The position numbers and the translations under genes are program-made. From positions 1-64,000 of the forward strand of contig JAYMTJ010000008.1 in NCBI GenBank assembly GCA_036897525.1: a stretch of 64,000 nucleotides of DNA, read 5' to 3'. A model generated the notes under the pieces. That model had not been told where the DNA came from and made no database searches. It saw only the letters and a program-made list of their open reading frames with translations. This DNA is from Pelargonium x hortorum. Taxonomy: Eukaryota; Streptophyta; Magnoliopsida; Geraniales; Geraniaceae. Shown one piece after another: positions 24,930-35,580 of the stretch (position 1 is the first letter of the stretch; the number at the start of each line of letters is the position of its first letter).

Positions 24930-25478
24930 TTATCGAGATGCCCAAGGACTTGAAAAATCGAAATAACGAAACTCTTGTGTCATTTCAATCGCTTCTGAAA
25001 CTACGCGTTTCTCCGGATCATCATAGCGCACTTCCACATAACCACTCAAAGGAAAGTCTTTACGTAACGGATGACCCTCAAAACCATAGTCTGTTAATAT
25101 ACGACGTAGATCAGGGTGATTTATAAAGGAAAGACCAAACATATCCCATATTTCTCGCTCTAACCAGCCCGCGGATGGAAAGAGACTGACTACAGAAGGG
25201 ACTCTTCTAACTTCGTCAGCCTTAGCTTGTACACGAAGACGCGAGTTATAACGAGTACTTAATAAATTATAGACAATATCAAATCTGAGTTTTCTAGAAG
25301 GATAATCAACTCCGCAAATATCTATTAGAACTTGAACCCGAGTATGTGTATGTAGTTTAAGGAAGCACAAGACTTGGAATAGGTGGTCTGTATTGGTGTG
25401 GTATCTATTTTCATATTCTGATCTTTCTAGAGTTTGTATCCATTTTTTGGGTAGGATCTCGAAACTATATTTTTGCAT
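24930..25478 (-). CDS. nad9: NADH dehydrogenase (ubiquinone) subunit 9, complex I 30 kDa subunit
   Basis: The 182-residue product is the NuoC-like subunit of mitochondrial complex I, part of the matrix-facing peripheral arm that passes electrons from NADH towards ubiquinone. Seen: the family core from residue 47 on ([17 protein letters not shown]), the 30 kDa signature at 107-128 (EREIWDMFG, then H121, R125-R126, I127-L128), then [17 protein letters not shown] at 130-146 and [10 protein letters not shown] at 166-175. Plant nad9 is usually about 190 residues; here the extreme N terminus is a few residues short and the tail ends SSPWASR instead of the usual SPWEQRSDG. The ATG at 25478 is chosen because an in-frame TAA lies six codons upstream. 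Residue 51 is Leu encoded as CTA, where many plants (from memory) have a Ser codon edited to Leu, so an editing site seems lost. Other departures are L64 for Arg and L106 for Trp. It has no genic neighbours; a tRNA-like fold lies 143 bp upstream. Confidence 0.97.
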   Translation of the reverse strand: MQKYSFEILPKKWIQTLERSEYENRYHTNTDHLFQVLCFLKLHTHTRVQVLIDICGVDYPSRKLRFDIVYNLLSTRYNSRLRVQAKADEVRRVPSVVSLFPSAGWLEREIWDMFGLSFINHPDLRRILTDYGFEGHPLRKDFPLSGYVEVRYDDPEKRVVSEAIEMTQEFRYFDFSSPWASR

Positions 25479-25620
25479 GTATTCTTTTCTGAATTAAGAA
25501 AGAGATTCAATATTTTGTTAATGGAATTGCTTGCTACCTTTGTACTAGGAAGCTCTTCGCTCTTCTTATAGTGAATAAAGGACTTGGCAGAAACGAAACC
25601 CACGGAATTTGGGAAGAACT

Positions 25621-25693
25621 AAGACAGGCCGACTCGAACCCGGGTTACAGAATCAATTCGTATGATGATTAAAAGGGTTCAATCTATAAGCCA
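25621..25693 (-). ncRNA. tRNA-like fold (possible t-element) in the likely nad9 5' leader
   Basis: On the minus strand, 143 bp before the nad9 start, a stretch of tRNA length (~73 nt) holds a D-like arm (GATT...AATC), an anticodon-like arm (ATCA/TGAT around TACGAAT) and a T-loop-like GGGTTCGAGTCGG. The loop ATACGAA resembles that of tRNA-Arg(ACG) (CTACGAA). The T stem and acceptor do not pair well, so it is not a working tRNA. Plant mitochondria are known to use tRNA-like t-elements as cleavage points for RNase P/RNase Z at mRNA ends; that this is one is inference from position and shape. Confidence 0.33.
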
Positions 25694-26800
25694 TTACTAC
25701 GTTTGTCCACTTATTTTATTGCTAGAGTCTTTTTTCTTCTATATAAGCGATTCCTAGATAAAGGGCTTCTAATTAAGAATCCGGGATTTTCCATAATAAC
25801 CTTGTAAGTAACTGAATTTTTAGGATGCTTGAACGCATAACAAAATAGACCCATACTCCTATGAGCACCTCAACTTTTGATTAAGAATCATTTATAACTA
25901 GCCACATTAAATAAAAAACCCTTTTTTGAATCGCCAAGCTTGAGTCTTTTTAGATTTTATACTAGAAAAAAGTTAAGGAAACAGCCCGGAGACTCAAAAT
26001 TATAGGGTGCTTTCTTCCTGACCATTTAATATTTACCAGTTTCTTTTTATTCCTGCTTAAATGAAATATTGGGGCCCTTTGGCTGGACAATCTCCTTGTA
26101 AGTTTTGCTTGTATTCTTATAGGTCCTATGCAGGAGCATATAACTAGCACAAACCCTTGCAGGGGGGGCTTGATTGAGACTAAAAGAAGTGTGCAATTTT
26201 TCCCTAATTTTGAGCCTGATATTAAAGTTTTATAAGATTTTCCCGAGTTCGGGGGTGTGTTAAACTAAACCTTGTGCTAATTAAAGGACTCGAGAGTTTC
26301 AAGTATTGCTAATAAATTTCAGTCGACTTAGCTTAGGTAAGTAAGTTTTGTTGATTACTCCAAGAAGTTTAGGTGAGCAGTAACTGAAGGTTTGCAGTCT
26401 TGCTTACGAATTCTTAGTATGGCTTTAAGGACTTTATAATTAAGCAATTAATTACTATTAATAGTCAAAAAAATCACTTATTATAGAATTGAGGTTCTCT
26501 CATTGCATATTCCGTTCTAATGTGGGTTAATTAAAACGCGCATTTAGTAGTGAAAAAAGCTTTAATGATATATAAAGTATAAAGTACTCACTCCCGTGCC
26601 CGTCATGTACGGGACTCTAAAATAGGCGAGGAGAGCGAGCTCCGGGATTAATCTCGCATTAAGTAATTCCTTTACACTAATTGAAACAACCGAAACTTAC
26701 TCAGCGGTAAGCTTTTGAATTTTTTATTTATGACAATGAATAACAAAAGCTAAGTATTTAGATAGAAAGATATTTAATCCCCTTCTTAAAGGGGTTGTTT

Positions 26801-26823
26801 TGGAATATAGTCAAGTGGTAAAG
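26801..26823 (+). pseudogene. 5' half of a tRNA-Gln-like gene
   Basis: About 23 nt match the acceptor-plus-D-arm start of plant mitochondrial trnQ with three mismatches (TGGAATATAG, then TCAAGTGGTAAAG). The second block is identical to the copy at 21411, and TTTATG follows in both, so the two relics probably share a recent parent. The anticodon stem and T arm are not recognisable downstream. Confidence 0.5.
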
Positions 26824-27970
26824 AAGAAACTTTATGACTATTTGGAGTAAAGAAAGGACACCAAGCCAATCATGAATGGTTAATTCTAAAATTTCAAAAA
26901 TCAAAAGAAAAGTTTCTTATATGATATGAAAAAGTATACAGCGTTTGATTAGAGTAAGGATATCTTACAACAAGAATGTTCGACTCAGGGCTTACTCACA
27001 AGCACGTTAAGTACTCATTTAAAAGTCAGTCTAGATCTCTTTATATGCTAAGTAATTAGAATGAAAATCTCCTCGAGATTCTAAATTTTAGAAGACTTTT
27101 CCTTGGTTGGGTCCATTCTTTTAGTCGCCTGATCCATCCGTCCTTTATTGAGTAAAAAGAATTTTATAAAATAGAATTTGCAAATATGAAGCTAGCAATA
27201 AGTACGAAAACAAGTGAGTCAGGAGAGCCTTCTAAATAGTTGGATTTAATTCGTTTAAAGCTCGTTCAGGTTTAGACGCTTTTAGTTTAAGCATTTTTTT
27301 ATTGTAATTAGTACACTTTAGTCTTTATATTTATCAAAGAGATGGAGATCCTGGGTCCGCTTTAAATTCCTTTAGTTATTCAAAGAGCTCTCACTACTTA
27401 TAGTACTAAGTGGAGAAATGAACTCTAACTGCATAACGTAAGGAAGTCACCAAAGATTTTACATTTAATTAGAGAGGGGCTCCTAATTACATAAATATTA
27501 CAAGCACTCCTCTTAGAGCAGCACTTAACTATTATTGTATTCTTTATAAATAAAGATAAACCCATTCTGAAAGAACAAAAGCACTCTTAGGATACCGACT
27601 CAAGTTCCTCCGAGTTAGACGAGTCTCCCTAGCGAAATTTTTTTTTGTAATTTAAAAAACCCCTTTAAATAGTTTGACTCTTATATTCAGTATTCTTTGA
27701 GAGGTACTCCCTACTTCACCCTATTCCTACAAAGCCTTTTAATAAAAAGCAGCTAAAACCGATGAAGAACGAACCGAAAACCGTTTGTGGTTGTAGAAGG
27801 GTCCCCCGATATATAAATATCGATCCACTACTTGCTAAAAGAATGCCTAGTAGCTCTGTTCTATCCTATCAAGGGTGAACCAAGTAGTCTTTTTATAATA
27901 AAGGAATTCCTTTAGAATTCTAATCTAACCCATTATTTAAGCGCAGCCCCTTGCAATAGTTTTTAGTAAT

Positions 27971-28060
27971 TTGGCTCAGATAACTACAATAGAATAGAAT
28001 AGAATACGGGTTATCAAAGAACTAAGGAGCTTCCAGCCAGTGGTTCGAATCGTGTCATTA
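27971..28060 (+). pseudogene. Possible tRNA relic interrupted by an AATAG microsatellite
   Basis: A D-arm-like TTGGCTCAG (27971-27979) and a T-loop-like GGTTCGAATCGTGT (28042-28055) lie about 70 nt apart. That is longer than in a class I tRNA, and the excess is largely a run of three AATAG units near 27990-28006. The stems are poor, so the tRNA origin is tentative. Confidence 0.25.
27988..28006 (+). repeat. AATAG microsatellite
   Basis: About three AATAG units lie between the D-like and T-like blocks of the possible tRNA relic at 27971-28060. Confidence 0.8.
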
Positions 28061-28170
28061 TAAATAAAGGATATCCATCCACTAAATTAATCTATTACAA
28101 ATAACTTCTTTCTTTAGAAAATTCCGCGCGCGCTTACGAACATCCATATATTAGAGTATCCTCCTGTACT

Positions 28171-28203
28171 GTACCGTTTTTTAAGGTACGGGCACAAGGC
28201 CCG
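28171..28203 (+). other. Two adjacent hairpins
   Basis: GTACC/GGTAC (28171-28175 with 28185-28189) is followed directly by CGGGC-ACAAG-GCCCG (28189-28203). The arms share one base, so the two compete slightly at the join. Double stem-loops stabilise mRNA 3' ends in plant mitochondria; there is no gene here to assign this pair to. Confidence 0.65.
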
Positions 28204-28287
28204 CCAGTCCAAGAAGTTCTAGTAATATTAATTAAAAAAACCGCTTTAGTCCTCTTTTTTTAAGGGCTATCGAAGACACATAAGTTT

Positions 28288-28360
28288 ACGGGAATTCAAA
28301 TAGTTAGAGCACGTATATAATCAGATGGGTGCCAAAAGTTAGGTTCTAATCACGCGCTAC
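28288..28360 (+). pseudogene. Possible class I tRNA relic
   Basis: TTCAAATAGTTAGAGCAC (28295-28312) resembles the D arm of plant tRNA-Asp (TTCAATTGGTCAGAGCAC). GTTAGGTTCTAATC follows at 28338-28351 at the right distance for a T arm. The anticodon stem is not resolvable. Confidence 0.28.
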
Positions 28361-30219
28361 TTATTGTTTTTAAATAAAATAATATAATAGACAAGGATTA
28401 TATAACAAACAAAGTGATAGTTTTTTTTTACAAATTTAAGGTTGGTTTAGTTTATCTTTATTCTTTAACAAACTTTTGAATTAGTAGTTATTAAATAAAA
28501 GGAATTTCCGTTATTTCCGAATAAAAAGTTATTTACTACCTACTCATTGAAGGGGACTCTTTCTTTATACCTCATAGAATATTTTGAGTCAATTTAGGCT
28601 AAATTTGTGCTTTTTATGCAAAAGCCTTTTCCTGGTTTATCGTTCACAAATGCAAAGCGATTCTTGTTGGATTTGCTAATCGTTACTAATAAAGTTAATC
28701 TAGGCATCCTTTTTTATTTATCAAAAGCTATATATACTGCCTTCTATGCTATTGGTGTTTTATGTTACATAGTAAACTCAAATGTAAGATATAGACTCTA
28801 GTTACCCTGATCTCTTTCTTTGCTTTGGTGTACAAACCCGAAAATCTAATTCGTGATGGTATTGCTCGGGTTGCGTATAGTTTCCCTCTGTATTCGTTTG
28901 AACCTGCGGTTCATAAGCTAATTCTGATACCGATTTACCAGTTAGAAAGTCTCGATAGAGGGGTGGGGGAAGAGTCCATACCAAATACCATAGAGAGAAA
29001 CAAAGAAATATGGAGGTTCAAACTTTCTTTTTTTATTCTATTGATTGCCTGCTAATTAATATATTGCTAGTTCTCTATAAACTAAGAGTTACTCTACAAA
29101 TTTGCTAACTATTTATTAAGTGATTATAAGCTTTAAAAAACGAGTTGAATTTCTTTACCACTTTTTTATAGGAGTTCATGCTAGTATTTAAAATCCCATT
29201 ATCGTTTCAAAATTGTTGATGGTAACCTATCTTTCTTAAGGTACACGCGAACCCTTATTTATAATTTATACCATTAGAATTAGTTACAGCTCATGCGAAC
29301 CTCCTTACAAAGCAGTGGATTTCCAGTAAAAGTTGCACCGATTCCATTAAAGAAAGACATTAGGCAATATTTAGATGGGTTTCCTTTCAATGAACAACTG
29401 CACTAGCAAGAACAAGGGAGTGCTTTTTTCTAGTTCAAAATTTCTGAAGGTTTTATCTTAAAAATACAATGGAGTAGGCTCCTATATAAATTGAACTTTG
29501 TTCCTATTCTAGAAATTAGAGAAGTGGCAAAGATACAGGAAAATCCTTATAGATCCAGGATTCCAGAAGACCCCGTAAGAACTTTTTCTTGGATTATAGA
29601 AATCCGGATTGCTGAGTAATTAATATATTAAAAAGCTTTGCGTGTTATAATAAGGGACTCCTTAAAGAGCGTATTTGTTTCCTTTAGTCGCTTATTGCAA
29701 AAACAAAGTAGGAATAACTTAATTTAACAATAGAGAGGTGCCTTTTTCTATACAAAGAATTCTAAGGGCTAATACAAAAAAGCATGGAGACTCTATTCCT
29801 ACAATATAGGAGGTTGGGTACCCCTTACTTAATAAACTCCAAATTAAAGGAAAGAGAAAATCGATAGCTTAAAAACAAAATGCTATATACAGGAAAGCCT
29901 GAAGAGAATAAATAACTAATGTAGTAGTTGATAAAAGGTAAAACTACCTCGTGTTTTGTCCAATATACCATAAAAGTACTCGAAGCAGAAAACTCTTGTT
30001 CTACTAACTCTAATTATTTACTTTAACATAGGGTTATGGATTCCCATGATATAGACTAAACTTGTTGCAATGCCTATTAAGTATCTTGCTTGAGATATCC
30101 GAAAATAAAGAATAAATAAAGAGTAAACGCGGGTATAGATATGCTTTCTCTTTTCTTTTCCTAGGGTTATTTAGGACTAAGGTCTTCCAAGGATTATCTA
30201 GTGCAATAGCTATAGAAAT

Positions 30220-30231
30220 TGATTGATTGAT
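30220..30231 (+). repeat. GATT microsatellite
   Basis: Three GATT units in spacer. Confidence 0.8.
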
Positions 30232-33200
30232 CTTTATTTAAAAAGGTACTCTCCCGGTCCCAGCTTTTTTACTAAAATTTAGGGGTAACCCTGTTTAGCT
30301 TTTAGAGATATGCATACAACAACCTGCACTTTTCTTTTCAACCAGAAACTTTTTATTTAACTAACCTTGCTTAAGCTACTTATAAAAAGTTATTGGCTGC
30401 TTTTGTCCTCTTAATTAAGTATAGGAAAATACCCCTGCTGTTTAGGAGTTTTGCAACAATGCAAGGACTTCCATTTGTTAAAACTGCTAGAGATACCGGA
30501 CTGACGGGAAAGCTCCCCCTCTTTCTTATCCGAGAGGAAACCTAGGAAGTAGCAATTGATAGACTTTCTTTGAATTTAACTGCTAAAGATTCTTATTTAT
30601 AAGGAATAACGCCGAAATACCCTATTTAGAGGGAGAAGTTCCGTTTTTACCTGTTCAGATAGGTACTACGAGAAAAGTATGAGACCCAATTTGCGTATAG
30701 AGACAGACTCCCTTTTTAAAAGTTATGTCTGCTTATAGTAAAGAAACCAATAAAACTTAACGATTTGCCCTTTTATTACCTGACTTCATTTGCTGGAAAA
30801 TAGATGCCTGTTTTTTGGAATGCTCGAAAAGGTCTCCTTTACTTGATGGTATCGCTCGGTTAAGGATAACAATATTACTACAGATGAGGAATTAGAAGAG
30901 AATCAGTTTCCTTGGACTGGATTTTAGCTTTAGCTGCTATCTCATGGACCGACTTTCAAGGTAAGAAGGGATTGCAGATTTGGGTTATAAAAAAGAGAGA
31001 GTATTCCAAGCTTGCTAGTGAGTGTTAGTTAGAGTTGCATATTAGTGTTTAGGATTAGCACTTTCTTTCATTGGTTGTCATTGACTTTGAATACTATTAA
31101 CAGTACTGACTAAGAGTAGATGACTGAGACAGGCATTGGTATTGACTTTCATCGGGAGATCCGTAATTGACTTTGGACTTGTTAGAGACAGCAGTACCCA
31201 AAGTTAAAGTCCTTAAAGTGAGCTCTTTACTATGGTATAAATACTAACTAAAAATTGACCTGGGATTATGTAAATAAATATTCTGTAAACCGAGTACTAG
31301 CTTAATTCTTTGGGTCTTTTTGTAGTATTTAAGAGGATTTGGAGTATCCATAAAGCTAGACGCGTAGAAAGATAATCCTACTCTATGATGCCCTGATAGA
31401 GAATAAAAGGTAAGTCGTAGGGAGAGCAAAGTAAGTACTATTCTTAAGTTTAATATATTTAGTACAAAAACTGCAACAATACACTTCTTTATTTGATTTG
31501 ACTTCGGCATTGACTAAGCGTTATTAACTTGAGTCTTTTTTTGTTGCTTTATCTGGCTTAAAATGTGTAGGGACGTACCTATTCGATAATGATTAGGCGC
31601 ATAATACTTAAAACGTGGTACCCCAGTTACCAAGAGACAGGCATTTGAGATACAAAAATCTAGTAATAAGTTCCTGAAAGTATAAAATCAGTAAAATATA
31701 GAATACTCTATAAAGGGGTACTCAGTAGTATATCCACATAAACACGGATGTTTCTAAATAATCTAATAAACTTCGAACCTCTAAAACTACCACAACCACA
31801 CATTTGCAGCTTGCTAGTAAACTTGACTCTCTAAATTTGGTTTCGTTCTTCCTTTTTATACTCTTTACTACCATTACACCAAAAGTCTTATACATTTAAA
31901 TATTTGATACCCCATTCCGGAAACTTAAATTAGGATCTCCCCTTTCCCTTTATTAGTGAAAGATTTTCAAAAGGATTCAACTCCATCACATTTCTTGATC
32001 GGTTTACAAAAGTTGAACTTCTATTAAAGAAAGTACGCATATGAACATGAATGTCATAGGTTTTTTCCGAACCTTACTTTGTTAAGTCAGTGCTAATTTA
32101 CGAGTAATTTGTGTAAGTGTCCGTTACAGGATAATAAAACAAACAACTTACTGGGCCATCTACTAGTTGCTCTTATATTTGTAAGGAACCGAAAAGAGGC
32201 TCTCAATAAAGGGGTAGACAGACCGGTATTACTCCTTTCCACATTTACCTTTTGGTATGCAGATTGATCTCGAGTATTGCAATTTCCTTTTGTGTATATC
32301 TAGAGTTTTGCATAACAGAAAGTGTTAATTAAGCTAGCACTTCGCTAAGCTAACACTATCTAGGGTTAGAGTTCTCATATAGTTTTTTTTGAGGCATTAA
32401 ATAATATCTCAAGAAGAATTTCATACATAATAAACCTAAATTACACAAAAGCTACCTAATATATGGCTTAATATGACTGTTATAACAACTATTATGGGTA
32501 ACTTGTTGGTATTCTTTAAGTACTCTAGAAGTTCAAAAAAAGAAGACTGTAAAGCTTAGCTCGACCACATTTTATTTTATACATCCGGTACTATACTAGA
32601 CTAGAACTAGAAGTTTTTTTTTCCAAAAAAAAACTCATTATCACGCTTTTTCAATTCAAGTGACCCTCCTGGTGTATTATTCTTTTAATGCATTTCCTAA
32701 CTAATACGTAGTTTTTTTTGTTTAAGCTAAGAGCAAAATGAAGAGCAACCCCGCACTTTGTATGGGCACGGCAACACTTCATAAACAGTTCGCTCCAATC
32801 TCATCTCAATAGTCATAGCTTTTACTTTGGCGTGCAAAAAAAAGAGTTTTTCGGGTTCTTGAGAGGGCTTTGTCGGAGCACAGGATACCAAAGTGTAAAA
32901 ATTCTTCGAAAGTTACAGGGTCTCCTTTTTACTTGTTAGACAGACTTTTCAAGTAGGGCGAAGGTTTGTAAAGACTTTGATAAATAAGTATAAAGTCTCC
33001 CGTTATATACTTTCAAAAGAAATACGGATTCTATACTTTTTTTAGCCCTCCAAATCAAAATTCAATTCCTTCCCTCCCTTTTAACAGCAAATTACTGCTT
33101 AGCAGCCCCTTTTTTGAACCAAGTGCGACTCTTTATTTGAGCCCATAAACAACGACTCGCGCAAGGTCTTTCTTCATATTCTAGTTATCCCTCGTTGAAC

Positions 33201-33579
33201 CCTTTACCTTTGCTTTTCTTTTGATAGGCCTCTAATTTCAACTACAAGCTTGTTATTTTATTTGGAAAGAAAGTTTAGAGTGCAGATAAGAATATAACAA
33301 AGATACAAAGATCTTTCTATATAAGTTCTTTCTTTTAATACAAGGATTCTATCTTATAGGCAGGGGTCATGCAAGCTCAAAATGACATATTCTAGAAATT
33401 GCAAACTCCTATCACAAATAAAATATGTAAGATTCACAAAAATGGGGTAAAAAGAACTGGAGGAAATTGAAACATCTTTTGAGTTTACTTCTCTATAAAA
33501 AACCCGCTAACTTTCAGTTTTATCTGGGACAATTTCCTCGTGAACTTTTACTAGTAAATAATTTAGGACTGAGCAGGCC

Positions 33580-33645
33580 TTGGTCGAGGTTTAAACCCAT
33601 GATACAAAACGTAGCTCGCTCTACCAATAGGATTGAGTTGTATAA
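33580..33645 (-). pseudogene. Decayed tRNA-like gene
   Basis: Reading the minus strand, a D arm is visible (CTC ... TTGGTA GAG, stem at 33619-33621 with 33635-33637), then an anticodon-like stem GCTAC/GTATC with four of five pairs but only a 5-nt loop GTTTT, then ATGGGTTTAAACC in the T-arm position. Spacing is that of a class I tRNA. The short loop and unpaired T stem mark it as a relic; the amino acid cannot be assigned. Confidence 0.42.
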
Positions 33646-35202
33646 AGTTCTTGCTCTTACGCCCATCTGGGTATTCCTTGTAATATTACCAAAGTTTTAC
33701 GAAGTATCTGCTTTAACCAAAGGGTTCATTTCGTGTTTGTGCCTGTAAGCGCTCCCGTAGGTTAAACTCTCAATTTTTAGATCCTATAAGTTGAGTTTAC
33801 TCTTATCCCTACGCTGGGTGGAGCTCTAGGTTGCTAAAGAAAAGAAAGCGGCACAGATTAGGTTTTCTAGAGAAAAAAAGTACCCGTTATTTATTAATAA
33901 ATTGTAGATTCTAAAGCCGGGTAAAAAAAAGTATGAAGGAAAGATACCTCGCCTAGCTTTTTTGTTCAATTTTTAGGGATATTTCCCCAATGATTTATAT
34001 AAAACCGGATTTTGTGATATCAAGGAACGGGCTTTTATGCTATCTTATAGGAAAAGGTGCCGTTACAATTATAATAAATGGGCTTCTTTTAGATATCCTG
34101 TACCTGAAGCTTGAACTTTGCAGTAGATCAAAAATCACTTAAACTTAAAAGCCCAGTTTGGTTTACGTAGTTTGACATAAAAGGCCTGCTATTTGGCTCT
34201 AATAAGGGGCAGACAACCCGAATTCTTTATTACCCAACAAAAGACTTTAGGAGAATCCTCTATTTAAAGAAAATAATTTGAATAGTCGGAATTTTAGATT
34301 TTGTAAGAAGATCCATGTTCTACCTACTTTTAGGAGCTCCCGCATGTAAATTGGGGATATAAGCATTACCCAGAAAAGTACTTTAATCCTAACCCTTCTT
34401 TTTTGTTTTGGTTACTCGATAGGCTAAAAAACGGATCAAAAGCATGTGACGAAATGTTAAATATTATATAGATACACTTAGAAGTTAGAAAAAGAAAAGC
34501 CCCAAGGATACAGGTTATAAGTGTTGGGCAATTTTTGAAAGACTTTTTCTGATGTATATATAGTAGGTTTTTAACTCTTAATCTTAATAGGGTAAAGAAT
34601 CCGTGTACATAATTCTAATGTCTAAAGCACCCTTGAAAGAAAGTGTTACTATATCTTCAACGAACGGGAAACCCTTTACTTATAGGAAGAACCCCTTATT
34701 ACGAATCGCGGGTAGGCTTCTTTCTATATATTATTTCCATTTCCCTTTTATTCCTTGTAGATTATCCCGACGAACTGGCTTTAGTACTCTCGTATTTATA
34801 ACCCTTGACTCTATTTTATTACCAAAAATTCGTAACCTTTTATGTAATGGCACACAGACATATCTCTTCCATATTAATTCCTTATACTTTACAGAGATTT
34901 ATTACTCCGTATAGAACTAGAGGTCATTTCTTACTGGAGGTATGACTTTGTCCTTAAATGAGATTCAAAAGTTAGGGAATGCTAAATGACTCCGCGATCT
35001 TGCTTTGTAAAATACTGTTTACCACTACTATTATTTTAAGTTATACAAAAAGAACTGCAAATTTTGCTATAAAGAAATCCCTTTTTGGTCGATTGTGTAA
35101 TTCCTAGGTAGTTAAATAAATTCTACAAAGAAAAGCTAGTTAAGAAAACCTTTTTTCTGGAATTCATTTCATAAAGAATACGGGAATTTTCTTTTAGTAC
35201 AA

Positions 35203-35240
35203 CCAACAGGTTTGAACCAGCGGCAATTACCTAATTCGAG
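35203..35240 (-). other. T-arm-like motif
   Basis: The minus strand reads GCTGG-TTCAAAC-CTGTT, a T arm that closes only with several G-U pairs. CTTTCAA, an anticodon-loop-like string, lies about 40 nt upstream on the same strand. It is counted with the tRNA-derived relics at low weight. Confidence 0.22.
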
Positions 35241-35520
35241 TGTTGATTGACCTTTGAAAGATAAGAGCTGGCAAGACTCATACCTCAAAGTGCTTACTGA
35301 AATACGGCTAGGAATTCTATAAACTCATACAAATAACTGAACTGACTATATTCTTTATCTAAGTGATTATAATAATGGTTTCCAGAATCCTTAGTACTTG
35401 TAAGCGAAGGTTTTAATGAAAGATGTTGCTTGTCGGTGTAGCTATTCCCTCTGATGGCTCAATCAGTCAAATACCGAATTAGAGTTAGCTCAGTCATTCT
35501 CCGTTCTCCTAGGGCACTTT

Positions 35521-35580
35521 CTCTCACTCAACCTCTTCCACTTCGAGAGACAAGCTCTCGCCTGCTATTACTAGTGAGAG
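35521..35580 (+). other. Nested hairpin
   Basis: The outer stem CTCTCACT (35521-35528) pairs with AGTGAGAG (35573-35580); inside it CGAGAG (35544-35549) pairs with CTCTCG (35555-35560) around ACAAG. All pairs are Watson-Crick. D-arm-like strings GGCTCAATCAG and TAGCTCAGTC lie 30-60 bp upstream, so a tRNA-like or processed RNA element is possible. Confidence 0.7.

Larger units (their letters stand above)
25700..33570. other. Gene-free spacer after nad9
   Basis: It holds the trnQ 5' half at 26801, two possible tRNA relics (27971, 28288), the double hairpin at 28171 and a G/C cluster at 26071. Frames at 28607-28801 and 28825-29055 sit in slightly G+C-richer DNA but match no mitochondrial gene I know. 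Confidence 0.6.

Noticed and set aside
24938-25126. 62-codon plus-strand frame
   Set aside because: It is the antisense shadow of nad9.
25559-25571. CTATAAGAAGAG on the minus strand, about 85 bp before the nad9 start, resembling a CRTA-type mitochondrial promoter
   Set aside because: The CRTA core is not matched exactly and similar strings are common in this purine-rich DNA.
26595-26645. CCCGT-CATGT-ACGGG hairpin reminiscent of group II intron structures
   Set aside because: The catalytic AGC triad and the rest of a domain V could not be found, and no exon is nearby.
28121-28133. CGCGCGCGC run, a possible Z-DNA tract
   Set aside because: It is only about nine bases and isolated.
33467-33748. 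93-codon plus-strand open frame
   Set aside because: Its middle is the antisense of a decayed tRNA-like sequence, so the frame is a shadow.
34603-34914. 103-codon plus-strand open frame
   Set aside because: There is no resemblance to a mitochondrial, plastid or mobile-element protein, and no repeat or RNA signal supports it.
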